Assembly: GCA_964558295.1 (NCBI GenBank)
Contig: CAZLDQ010000033.1
Span: 1-34,508, forward strand
DNA from: JBDKTH01 sp964558295
Lineage (GTDB): Bacteria; Planctomycetota; Planctomycetia; Pirellulales; Thermoguttaceae
DNA: 34,508 bases
Direction: 5' to 3'
Of the stretch, positions 24,668 to 32,214 are shown piece after piece. Position 1 is the stretch's first letter. Every line of letters starts with the position of its first letter. The position numbers and the translations under genes are program-made. The notes below the pieces were generated by a model that was not told the origin of the DNA, ran no database searches, and worked only from the letters and a program-made list of their open reading frames with translations.

Positions 24668-26060
24668 GGTCGTCTCGCGGGGTCTGCAAGGGGAGTTCAA
24701 CGGTAAAGCAGGTCCTCTCATGGTCGCCATGCCAGGAGAGGGTTCCATGGTGATCCATGACGATTTCCTTGGCCACCCAGAGTCCTAATCCGGTGCCGTC
24801 CGGCTTCCCGGTCACAAAGGGCTCGAACATCCGCGCGGCGATCTCTGGACTGGGGCCGGGCCCGGAGTCCTCCACCGTCAACACCGCTTGCCCCTCGCGG
24901 CGCTGGAGACTGACGACGATCTGCGGGGGACGCTCCGGCCGGCTTCCAATCGCTTCCACGGCGTTCATCAGCAGATTCAAGACAAGCTGGCGCAGACTTT
25001 CCGTTTCGCCTTCCACCGCCAACGCTTCCTGCGGAGCCCTGTAGTCGAGCTGGATCTTGGCGTGGCGGCAGGCCGGGCGGACCAGTTCCAACACGTCGGT
25101 CAGCAGCGACGAAAGCGGGATCGTCTCGCGGACGTACGATCCAGGGCGGCCGAGCGTGAGGAATCGTTGCACATACGACTCCATCAGCTTCACCTGACGC
25201 CGGGCAACGCTGAGCGATTCCGTGTCGGCATGTTCTGGGCATTCCCGCTGGTGAAGCTCAATGGCCATCAGGGCTCCCGTGGCCGCATTGCGCAACTGGT
25301 GGGCCATGCCCGCGCCAAGCTGACCCAGGGTGCGCAAACGTTCGTTGCGTCGAACTTCACTTTCGAAACGGCTGAGTTGTTCGGCCATCCGGTTGATCGA
25401 CATGCCCAAGTCGCGAATCTCGTCATTGCGAGGGCCCAAGTCAACGGGCCGGAAATCGCCGTCGGCAATCGCGGCCGCTTGCTTGCGCAACTGCTGAATC
25501 GGCTGGACGAACCGCTGGGCCAGCAAGGTGGTCGTCAGGATGGCCACTAAGGCGGTTACCGCACCGGCCACGGCCGACGGATAGACGACTTGCTCCGCCA
25601 CGGCCCAACGCCGGTCTTCCGGATAGAGCACAATGAGCGAAGCCGGCCCGGTCGACGACACCCGCCGCTCCAACGGCAACCGCCCCGCGCGATAGGTCGT
25701 CCCCCCGAGGTTCACCGTCGGGCTGGCCGCCAGTTCGGTCCACTGGTCGACCGCAGGAAGACGGCGGAGGGTTTCGAGGACGGGAGTGGAGATCGGCAAC
25801 GTTGATTCCACCGGCTGACTGGAGGCATCCAGCAGGGCGAACTCCGCCCCGGAGAGGCCCCGCATCTTCAACAGCACCGTGTGGTTCAACGGATAGACCG
25901 TATCGATCAGCGAGCCGACTACCCGGTGCAGATTCTGTTCCTGCTGCTCTTGCGCCCAACGGCGACCAAAATGGGCCCCCGCCAGTCCGGCCAGCACGAT
26001 TCCCAGCGTCACCACGATCAGCATGGGGACGAGCAACTGGACTTGGATCGGCCAACGCAT
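24642..26060 (-). CDS. Membrane sensor histidine kinase, partner of the NtrC-type regulator
   Basis: 472 residues. TM1 at about 7-26, a periplasmic sensor region of about 130 residues, TM2 at about 158-180, HAMP to about 240 (QRFVQPIQQLRKQAAAIADG), HisKA with GMAHQLRNAATGALMAIELH (His254), and HATPase with NLLMNAVEAI, DSGPGPSPE and GTGLGLWVAKEI. The H-box lacks the usual proline after Asn, a modest variation. The sensor region shows no known fold. ATG 26060 is preferred over TTG 26066. The signal is unknown; placement next to the IOR module hints at amino-acid or carbon metabolism, which is speculation. Confidence 0.93.
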   Translation of the reverse strand: MRWPIQVQLLVPMLIVVTLGIVLAGLAGAHFGRRWAQEQQEQNLHRVVGSLIDTVYPLNHTVLLKMRGLSGAEFALLDASSQPVESTLPISTPVLETLRRLPAVDQWTELAASPTVNLGGTTYRAGRLPLERRVSSTGPASLIVLYPEDRRWAVAEQVVYPSAVAGAVTALVAILTTTLLAQRFVQPIQQLRKQAAAIADGDFRPVDLGPRNDEIRDLGMSINRMAEQLSRFESEVRRNERLRTLGQLGAGMAHQLRNAATGALMAIELHQRECPEHADTESLSVARRQVKLMESYVQRFLTLGRPGSYVRETIPLSSLLTDVLELVRPACRHAKIQLDYRAPQEALAVEGETESLRQLVLNLLMNAVEAIGSRPERPPQIVVSLQRREGQAVLTVEDSGPGPSPEIAARMFEPFVTGKPDGTGLGLWVAKEIVMDHHGTLSWHGDHERTCFTVELPLQTPRDDHGTPACGG

Positions 26061-26261
26061 ACGCAAGATTTCTGGCAGGAGCCGGCAGAGGGGGCAAGGG
26101 GGGCGGCGACAGACAACAGACCCGCACTCTCCAGCTTAGCTTTGATTGGCCCGGAGCGTCAATGTTCGCTCCCCCTGTTGTGGCTACTGTGCTCGCGGCG
26201 ATCTCGTTATCCCCTCCGGGAGACGGGGCTTCGGGGGAGTCTCGGAGAAGGAATAACGATG

Positions 26262-26335
26262 GACGAAGGAAGCACAAATGACGGAGGACGAATGATGAAG
26301 GGGCATTCGGGCTTCGTCATTCCTTCGTCATTTCG
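26262..26335. repeat. Short-word self-complementary repeat after the ACT gene
   Basis: Perfect 10-base arms gacgaaggaa (26262-26271) and ttccttcgtc (26320-26329), with further imperfect pairing inside from repeated ATGACGAA/GACGAATGA words. It starts at the stop codon of the ACT-domain gene and lies between that gene and the sensor kinase. Confidence 0.7.
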
Positions 26336-26785
26336 TCAGTCACGTTCTAGCCGTTGGTAGAGTTCGACGCCGTTGAGCACGTTCACGCTTCCGTTGGCCA
26401 GGACGCTGATCGCCTTGTCGGGGTCGTCGAATCGCAAGACCAGAATCGCCTTGTCATCGAGTTTCTCGGCAAAGGCGTACATGTACTCCACGTTGACCTC
26501 CGAGCGACCGACGACATCCAACAGGTCGGCCAGACCGCCGGGACGGTCGGGCACTTCCACGGCGAGAACCTCGGTCACGTTGACCACCATGCCCGCGTCT
26601 TCCAGCACCTTTTGGGCTTGCTGCCAGTCGCGCACCAGGAGCCGGAGGATGCCGAACTGCTGTGTGTCGGCCAGCGAGAGGGTGACAATATTGATCCCCG
26701 CATCGGCCAACAGCCGGCACGGCGCCGCCAATCGGCCCGGCTTGTTTTCCACGAATACCGAGAGTTGGTGAATCTTCATGGCCAT
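26336..26785 (-). CDS. Tandem ACT-domain amino-acid-binding protein
   Basis: 149 residues, two ACT domains: the first IHQLSVFVENKPGRLAAPCR, the second VLAVEVPDRPGGLADLLDVV, each starting with the beta-strand and 'xxPGxL' turn that binds small ligands at ACT interfaces. There is no enzyme domain. Double-ACT proteins of this form recur beside iorAB and paaK-like ligases in archaea and bacteria, where they probably sense amino acids. ATG 26785 has AGGA 5 bases upstream; in-frame ATGs at 26791 and 26779 are alternatives. Confidence 0.88.
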   Translation of the reverse strand: MAMKIHQLSVFVENKPGRLAAPCRLLADAGINIVTLSLADTQQFGILRLLVRDWQQAQKVLEDAGMVVNVTEVLAVEVPDRPGGLADLLDVVGRSEVNVEYMYAFAEKLDDKAILVLRFDDPDKAISVLANGSVNVLNGVELYQRLERD

Positions 26786-26840
26786 GTCCATCCTGTTGTT
26801 TGTCCCCGCCGAGGAGAAGAGAGGAGCTGGGGGCCAGGGC

Positions 26841-26937
26841 TTAGGGGCTGGGGAAACCAATCGCCCAACGCCACGTCCAGTTCCCCAAATCCCGATTCCT
26901 CATCGCTAACCTCTGACTCCTAGCCCCGAGCCCCTAA
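26841..26937. repeat. TTAGGGGCT-type imperfect inverted repeat
   Basis: Perfect 9-base arms ttaggggct (26841-26849) and agcccctaa (26929-26937), plus ggggaa (26850-26855) against ttcccc (26881-26886). It fills the junction between the phenylacetate-CoA ligase-like gene and the ACT gene. Confidence 0.65.
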
Positions 26938-26947
26938 CCGCCAGTCC

Positions 26948-28276
26948 CTACATTTCCCGCTTATCGATCACCCGCTTCGCCTTCCCTTCGCTGCGCTGGA
27001 GCGTGTGCGGTTCCACGAGGGTTACGGTCACGTGGATTCCCAGGACGTGCTCGATTTGTTTGGCCAGCTTCGCCTGGAGGCGTTCCAGGCTGCTAACCGT
27101 GTCGCTAAACATTTCGCCGGTCACTTCGACCTGGACTTCGACCTGATCAAGCCCCTTGTGCCGGGTCAACACGATCTGGTAGTGGGGCAGGGTGCCTTCC
27201 ACAGCCAGCAGGGCCGTCTCGATCTGCGAGGGGAAGACGTTCACGCCGCGGATGATGAACATGTCGTCGCTGCGATGAGAGATGCGGCGGATGCGGCGGA
27301 TGGTGCGTCCGCATGGGCAGGGTTCGTCGATGATCGAAGTAATGTCGCGCGTGCGATAGCGCAGGATGGGCATCGCTTCCTTGCTGAGCGTAGTCAGCAC
27401 CAGTTCGCCCTGTTGCCCGTCGGGAAGCGGTTCGCCCGTGTCGGGGTCGATGATTTCCGGATAAAAATGATCCTCGAAGATGTGCAGCCCGTCCTGCATG
27501 TAGCATTCGGCGCCCACGCCCGGGCCGATGATCTCCGACAGCCCATAGATGTCGTAGGCCTTGATCCCGGCCGCTTGTTCGATCCGGGTACGCATTCCGG
27601 TGGTCCACGGTTCGGCGCCGAACACCCCCACACGCAGCGGCAACTCGCGCAGGTCGACGCCGATCTCTTCGGCCCGATCGATGATGAGGAGGAAGTAACT
27701 CGGCGTGCAGGAGATGGCCGAGACGCCAAAATCCTTCATCACCATGATTTGCCGGTCGGTGTTGCCGCCGGAGGTCGGAATGACGGTCGCACCGAGTGCC
27801 TCGGCCCCATAATGGAGCCCCAGCCCGCCGGTGAACAGGCCGTAGCCGTAGGAGTTTTGGATGATGTCGCCCCGGTGCAAGCCGTAGGAGGCCAAGCTGC
27901 GCACCATTACATTGGTCCAGACGTCGATGTCCGACTGGCTGTAGGCCACGACGATCGGTTTGCCGGTTGTGCCGCTGGAGGCGTGCAGACGCACGATCTC
28001 ACTCATCGGGCTGGCAAACAGGCCGAACGGATAGGTGTCGCGCAGGTCGGCCTTTACCGTAAAGTCCAGCCGCGGCAGGTCCTCCACCCCGCCAATATCG
28101 TCAGGCTTCAACCCTCGCCGCTGCATGCGCTGGCGGAACAACTCCACCTTTTCATACGCCCGATGGACCACATGCCGCAAGCGGGCCGACTGCAATTGAC
28201 GCAGTTGTTCCCGCGGAAGATAGTCCGGGCTACTGGCTGGGTGAAAGCTAGAGCAATCGCAAGATGGCTGAGTCAT
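26948..28276 (-). CDS. paaK: Phenylacetate-CoA ligase-like AMP-forming enzyme
   Basis: 442 residues. ANL superfamily: P-loop ASSGTTGKP (99-106 region), IPTSGGNTDRQ, AYDIYGLSEIIGPGV, GELVLTTLSKEAMPILRYRT and the C-terminal lysine region HTLQRSEGKAKRVIDKRE. It makes an aryl-acetyl-CoA from the free acid with ATP and CoA. Here it follows iorB on the same strand; the pair is known from aromatic amino-acid pathways in which aryl-acetyl-CoA links to aryl-pyruvate. ATG 28276 chosen by family length; no clear ribosome site. Substrate (phenylacetate, indoleacetate or other) is uncertain. Confidence 0.92.
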   Translation of the reverse strand: MTQPSCDCSSFHPASSPDYLPREQLRQLQSARLRHVVHRAYEKVELFRQRMQRRGLKPDDIGGVEDLPRLDFTVKADLRDTYPFGLFASPMSEIVRLHASSGTTGKPIVVAYSQSDIDVWTNVMVRSLASYGLHRGDIIQNSYGYGLFTGGLGLHYGAEALGATVIPTSGGNTDRQIMVMKDFGVSAISCTPSYFLLIIDRAEEIGVDLRELPLRVGVFGAEPWTTGMRTRIEQAAGIKAYDIYGLSEIIGPGVGAECYMQDGLHIFEDHFYPEIIDPDTGEPLPDGQQGELVLTTLSKEAMPILRYRTRDITSIIDEPCPCGRTIRRIRRISHRSDDMFIIRGVNVFPSQIETALLAVEGTLPHYQIVLTRHKGLDQVEVQVEVTGEMFSDTVSSLERLQAKLAKQIEHVLGIHVTVTLVEPHTLQRSEGKAKRVIDKREM

Positions 28277-28286
28277 GATCGGCAAC

Positions 28287-28410
28287 AGGAATTGCAAATT
28301 GATAATTGAACGATGCAAATTGAGAATTGAATGTTGCTAACTGCCGAGGGCGAGCGCCGCTCTATCGCTCGTCCGTGCATTGGCATTTCCCATTTCCAAT
28401 TTGCAATCCT
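28287..28410. repeat. AT-rich direct and inverted repeats between iorB and paaK
   Basis: Direct repeat of 18 bases with one mismatch (28293-28310 and 28314-28331, tgcaaattgaKaattgaa). An inverted copy at 28397-28410 (caatttgcaatcct) pairs with 28287-28301 with one gap. The distal arm lies inside the last codons of iorB. Base composition is far more AT-rich than the surroundings. Confidence 0.7.
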
Positions 28411-28889
28411 AGTTCAAACGCGGACCGGTTCACTTCATGCAGCTCCGGCTTCAAATTCTTGGCGATTGCCGCGTGCCAGGCGTCCAAGGGGATCGGAAGC
28501 TGCCGGCTTAGTATACCTAACAGGGCAACGTTCATGCTACGGCGATGGGGGAGTTTGGCCGGATCGATCATCGTCGGCTCGATCAGTACCCCGCCGGAAC
28601 GGAGTTGGCCGCGCTGGACCTCGACCTGATCTTCGCTGAACACGACCAGATAATCAGCCTCTCCCGGGGGGACCATCGGGCTGAAGACCTGCGAGCCGAA
28701 ACGGACATCGCTACTGACCGAGCCCCCACGCTGGCTCATGCCATGGATCTCGGATTTTTTCACGTCCCAGCCGGCCAGAAAGGCGGCGTCGGCCAGGATA
28801 TCGGAAGCCTTGATCACTCCCTGCCCTCCCAGACCCGCAAGGACGACATTCGTGACAGATCCGACGGAAGTGGTGGCGGAGTGCGACAT
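28362..28889 (-). CDS. iorB: Indolepyruvate ferredoxin oxidoreductase, beta subunit
   Basis: 175 residues. VVLAGLGGQGVIKASDILAD at the start and SEIHGMSQRGGSVSSDVRFG are the gamma/beta-domain signatures of 2-oxoacid:ferredoxin oxidoreductases, and NVALLGILSRQLPIP follows. It works with IorA to convert aryl-pyruvates, CoA and ferredoxin into aryl-acetyl-CoA and CO2. ATG 28889 fits the family N-terminus (MSHSATTSVGSVTNVVLAG); no ribosome site is visible. The final 14 or so codons (GLQIGNGKCQCTDER) read through the AT-rich repeat, so the true family end was probably replaced or extended. Confidence 0.92.
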   Translation of the reverse strand: MSHSATTSVGSVTNVVLAGLGGQGVIKASDILADAAFLAGWDVKKSEIHGMSQRGGSVSSDVRFGSQVFSPMVPPGEADYLVVFSEDQVEVQRGQLRSGGVLIEPTMIDPAKLPHRRSMNVALLGILSRQLPIPLDAWHAAIAKNLKPELHEVNRSAFELGLQIGNGKCQCTDER

Positions 28890-28898
28890 AGGGGAGAA

Positions 28899-28973
28899 CC
28901 AATGACGAATGACCAATGACTAGTGCTTGTGCTGGTTAACCGCGGCACTTGTGGCCGCGTCTGGCAACGGTTA
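28899..28973. repeat. Repeat and palindrome at the iorA/iorB junction
   Basis: 28899-28920 is ccaatgac-gaatgac-ccaatgac style tandem words. 28937-28973 is a bulged palindrome: taac plus cgcggc (28941-28946) pairing with gccgcg (28954-28959), then gtta (28970-28973). The TAA stop of iorA is inside the last arm. Confidence 0.6.
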
Positions 28974-30581
28974 TACGCAGTGTTCTTCGCTGGCGGCGGC
29001 ACGCTGATACTCTTTGATCTTGCCAGCCGCCAACAGGCAAGGACGCCGGGCGACGATCAACGTCAGGTGATTGCTCGCCAGACTCTCGCGCAGGACCTGC
29101 TCCAGGCGGTCCTTGTCGGCGAGCGGGTCGATCACATGGACGTTGGTAATCCCTAACGATCGGGCGAGGTCCTCAAAGACGACGCGGCCGGTGGCCTGAT
29201 GGTTGAGCTTGCGGCCCGTGCCGGGATGCTCTTGGAGACCGGTCATGGCGGTCGTGCCGTTGTCGAGGATTAAGACCACATGGCCGGTCGGCGGCGGATT
29301 GTAGACCATCTCGACCAAGCCCGTAATGCCGCTGTGGACGAACGTGCTGTCGCCCAGCACGCTCACCACGCGTCGGGCTTCGGCCTCCGGCAGCACGTGG
29401 CGCAGACCGAGCCCCATCCCCACCGCGGCTCCCATGCACACCAGCGAGTCCATCGCTTCAAACGGCGGCAGCGCACCGAGCGAGTAGCAGCCGATGTCGC
29501 CGGGTACGATACAGTCGAGCTTCTTGAGCACCTCGAACACCGACCGGTGGGGACAACTGACGCACAGCGCCGGCGGTTTCCCCCGCGGCGGCGATGGTTC
29601 CGGCGACGTGTCGCCCGCCAGAATCCGTCGCACTCGGGCGACGTTGAACTCGCCGAAGCGATACATCTCCGGCTTCCCCTCGACGGCAATGCCGGCCGTG
29701 CGGATCTGCTCGACCAAATAAGGGTCGCCTTCTTCGATTACCACGAGCCGCTCCTTGTCGGCGGCAAACTGCCGAATCCGCTCCAAGGGCAACGGGTGGG
29801 TCAGGCCGAGCTTTAGTACGGCCGCCTCGGGCGCTGCCTCGCGCACGTGCATGAACGAGACGCCCGAAGTGATGATTCCCAAGGCCTTATCGCCGGGCAC
29901 GATCTGGTTCAACTCGCACTGTTCGTTCCACGCGGCCAATTCGGCCAGTTTCTTGCGCAACCGCCGATGGGCCGGCCGGGCGTTGGCCGGGATCATCACG
30001 CGTCCGGGCAGGTCGTGGTGGAACGTGACCGGTTCTTGCGATTCGATCGGCCCCCGCGGCTGGACCACGGTCTTCGAGTGACAGGTCCGCGTTGTCATGC
30101 GGAGGATCACCGGCAGACGCCACTGACGCGACAGTTCCAGTGCGGCCAGCATGAAGTCGTAGGCTTCTTGCGAGTCCGACGGTTCGAGCATCGGTGCTCC
30201 GGAAGCCAAAGCCAGCCGGCGGTTGTCCTGTTCGTTCTGGCTGGAGGCCATGCCCGGGTCGTCGGCCGAGACGATCACCAGCGGCCCAGCGGTCCCCGTG
30301 TAGGTGGCCGTAAACAGGGCGTCGGCGGCCACATTGAGCCCGACGTGCTTCATGGTCACCAGCGCCGCGGCCGTGGAAAAGGCTACGCCCAGGGCGACCT
30401 CGAAGGCCACTTTCTCATTGGGCGCCCACTGGGCCCGGCCTCCCAGTTCTGAAAAGCACTCGAGGATTTCTGTCGACGGCGTGCCTGGGTAGCCGGTACC
30501 CAAGGCCACGCCCCCGTGCAACGCAGCCAAGGCCACCGCTTCGTTTCCGCTCAGCAACATTCGAGACGACGATGGGATCAC
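28971..30581 (-). CDS. iorA: Indolepyruvate ferredoxin oxidoreductase, alpha subunit, lacking its C-terminal iron-sulfur domain
   Basis: 536 residues. N-terminal pyrimidine-binding domain (LLSGNEAVALAALHGGVALG, TGYPGTPSTEI), CVSCPHRSVFE at 340-350, then the thiamine diphosphate domain with PGDIGCYSLGA, VVSVLGDSTFVHSG (GDS 410-412) and LILDNGTTAMTGLQEHPGTG. Family members normally go on for about 60-100 residues with two 4Fe-4S motifs. Here the protein stops as SEEHCV, at the first expected cysteine (Cys535), and no cysteine-rich frame follows. Electron transfer to ferredoxin would therefore need another protein, or activity is lost. GTG 30581 has GGAG 9 bases upstream; 34 bases separate it from the thioesterase. 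Confidence 0.93.
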   Translation of the reverse strand: MIPSSSRMLLSGNEAVALAALHGGVALGTGYPGTPSTEILECFSELGGRAQWAPNEKVAFEVALGVAFSTAAALVTMKHVGLNVAADALFTATYTGTAGPLVIVSADDPGMASSQNEQDNRRLALASGAPMLEPSDSQEAYDFMLAALELSRQWRLPVILRMTTRTCHSKTVVQPRGPIESQEPVTFHHDLPGRVMIPANARPAHRRLRKKLAELAAWNEQCELNQIVPGDKALGIITSGVSFMHVREAAPEAAVLKLGLTHPLPLERIRQFAADKERLVVIEEGDPYLVEQIRTAGIAVEGKPEMYRFGEFNVARVRRILAGDTSPEPSPPRGKPPALCVSCPHRSVFEVLKKLDCIVPGDIGCYSLGALPPFEAMDSLVCMGAAVGMGLGLRHVLPEAEARRVVSVLGDSTFVHSGITGLVEMVYNPPPTGHVVLILDNGTTAMTGLQEHPGTGRKLNHQATGRVVFEDLARSLGITNVHVIDPLADKDRLEQVLRESLASNHLTLIVARRPCLLAAGKIKEYQRAAASEEHCV

Positions 30582-30615
30582 GCGAGAATTCTCCGGAACT
30601 GAAAAAGCACATTCG

Positions 30616-31023
30616 TCATTTCTTCTCCACCAGTTCTACCAACCACGCGGGCGGTCGCATGGCCTTGCCTGCCGCATCGGTTACCGCATGGAGCGTCCAG
30701 CCACGGCAGACCGGCTGGCCGGTCTCCGCCTGCTGGATCTCCACATCGAAGCGAATCCGGGCCTTGCCTTCCATCGACAGACGGGAGGTCATGGTCAGCA
30801 GATCGTCGTACTGGGCCTTGCCCTGGTACTCGACGTGGGCCTCGCAGACCGGCAGCAGCACGCCCAGTTGCTCCATTTCTCGATAGGGCTTTCCCGCAGC
30901 CCGAAGGGCCTCCGTCCGCCCCAGCTCGAACCATTCCAGCACGCGCGCGTTGTAATAGGTGCGCATCTGGTCCGTGTCGCTGTAGCGGACGCGAAACTGG
31001 AGAACGTAGGGGGTGTCAGGCAT
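30616..31023 (-). CDS. Hotdog-fold acyl-CoA thioesterase (4HBT type)
   Basis: 135 residues. VRYSDTDQMRTYYNARVLEW followed by FELGRTEALR is the 4-hydroxybenzoyl-CoA thioesterase motif with the catalytic Asp, and VCEAHVEYQGKAQYDDLL is the second strand pair. It would hydrolyse an acyl- or aryl-acyl-CoA to free acid. As the first gene before iorA it could release the aryl-acetate made by IorAB, the reverse of the ligase. ATG 31023 has GGAAG 8 bases upstream. Substrate is inferred from context. Confidence 0.88.
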   Translation of the reverse strand: MPDTPYVLQFRVRYSDTDQMRTYYNARVLEWFELGRTEALRAAGKPYREMEQLGVLLPVCEAHVEYQGKAQYDDLLTMTSRLSMEGKARIRFDVEIQQAETGQPVCRGWTLHAVTDAAGKAMRPPAWLVELVEKK

Positions 31024-31228
31024 GTTGCAAACTTCCATTATGGTTGAATTCCCTGTCCCCTGAAACCGCCTTTTTGCCGAAAACGGTGTCGTCCGGCAGG
31101 GGGGGCTGTTGCGAAGCAGCAAGCCATGGGGGAGCTGCCTCTTACCCCCTCCCCATGAACAGCAGTAGGTCTTTGAAGAGCAACGAATGCTTACGTGATG
31201 TGGCGAATGCCTTCCAAGCAAAACCGTG

Positions 31229-31969
31229 TCAACGACAACCAAAGAGGTTCTTGATCCCCAGCCCCATGATAATCCACAACGCCGCCACCGCTTCGCGGTG
31301 GTTGATCTTCGAACTCCCCTGGGTCCGGTCGACAAACACGATCGGCGTCTCGCCAAACCGGGCACCGAGACGCTTCAAGTGCCAGAGCACCTCTTCCTGG
31401 AAGGAATAGCCGCGGGAACGGATCCGGTCAAAGTCGAGTTTGGCCAGGATCGACGTGCGGTAACAGCGGTAGGCCCCACTGCAATCTTTGGGCTTGAGCC
31501 CTAAGAGCCAGCGGGAATAGAGGTTCACTCCCGCGCTCATGAAGTGTCGGCGCCAAGGCCAGCCCTCAATCCCGCCCCCCGGCACGTAACGGGACCCGAT
31601 CATCACATCGACCGGCGGTCCGTCAGGCGGATCCATGCCGGCCAGCATCTTGGGCAGATAGCGGGGTGGGTGGCTGAAGTCGGCATCCATGTTGAGCATT
31701 TGCTTGTATCCATGCTCAATGGCATACCTCATCGCGGCGATGGTCGCCGTGCCCAACCCGAGCTTGCCCGAGCGGTGCAAGCAGTGAACCCGCGGATCTT
31801 CGGCCCCCTTTTTGTCGCACCACCTTCCCGTGCCGTCCGGCGAATTATCGTCGATCACCAGGATGTCCACCTCGGGCGTCTGCTCAAAAATCGCCTCAAC
31901 CAGACGCGGCAAGTTTTCGATTTCGTTATACGTGGCGATGGTTATCAGTGTCTTGTTGGCGTTCGACAC
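31229..31969 (-). CDS. Polyprenol monophosphomannose synthase-like family 2 glycosyltransferase
   Basis: 246 residues. LITIATYNEIENLPRLVEAI, VIDDNSPDGTGRW, LNMDADFSHPP (DAD metal site), MIGSRYVPGGGIEGWPWRR and KDCSGAYRCYR are near-complete DPM1-type signatures. It transfers a hexose, usually mannose, from GDP-sugar to polyprenyl phosphate. No C-terminal membrane domain is present, as in bacterial Ppm1 catalytic cores. GTG 31969 (VSNANKTLITIA) has AAGGA about 9 bases upstream and matches family length; TTG 32047 would add 26 non-conserved residues. It could feed the GT-C enzymes at 5092 and 9706. Confidence 0.93.
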   Translation of the reverse strand: MSNANKTLITIATYNEIENLPRLVEAIFEQTPEVDILVIDDNSPDGTGRWCDKKGAEDPRVHCLHRSGKLGLGTATIAAMRYAIEHGYKQMLNMDADFSHPPRYLPKMLAGMDPPDGPPVDVMIGSRYVPGGGIEGWPWRRHFMSAGVNLYSRWLLGLKPKDCSGAYRCYRTSILAKLDFDRIRSRGYSFQEEVLWHLKRLGARFGETPIVFVDRTQGSSKINHREAVAALWIIMGLGIKNLFGCR

Positions 31970-32141
31970 GGAAGCGGGTCCTTGCGGGAGGATCGAAACT
32001 GAGGGAAGGACGATTGTACCAAGCCCTCCGCCGTCGACGAACGTCAACTATCGCCGATGTGTCCTCTCATTCAACGCCGGAGCCCTATACCCGTCTTCCG
32101 GGTGGTTCGCTGAACGGCGGTTTGCTCGTGCCATTTTGCTC

Positions 32142-32171
32142 CTGACTTGCCGGCCGTCGGATGGCTAGAAT
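32142..32171 (+). promoter_or_regulatory. Candidate promoter of the MFS transporter gene
   Basis: CTGACT at 32142-32147, 18-base spacer, TAGAAT at 32166-32171, the same -10 hexamer as in the promoter at 4997-5025. Start of transcription near 32178 would exclude ATG 32161 and favour ATG 32215. Confidence 0.4.
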
Positions 32172-32214
32172 AATGCTCATACTTGGTCACCATCGGTTGT
32201 CGGCTCCCCCTTCT

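Noticed and set aside
27005..28309. Open frame of about 434 codons on the plus strand
   Set aside because: It mirrors the phenylacetate-CoA ligase-like gene, whose signatures are unmistakable; the mirror has no recognisable motif.
31201..31232. Perfect TTGACA on the minus strand before the thioesterase gene
   Set aside because: No acceptable -10 box lies 16-18 bases downstream.
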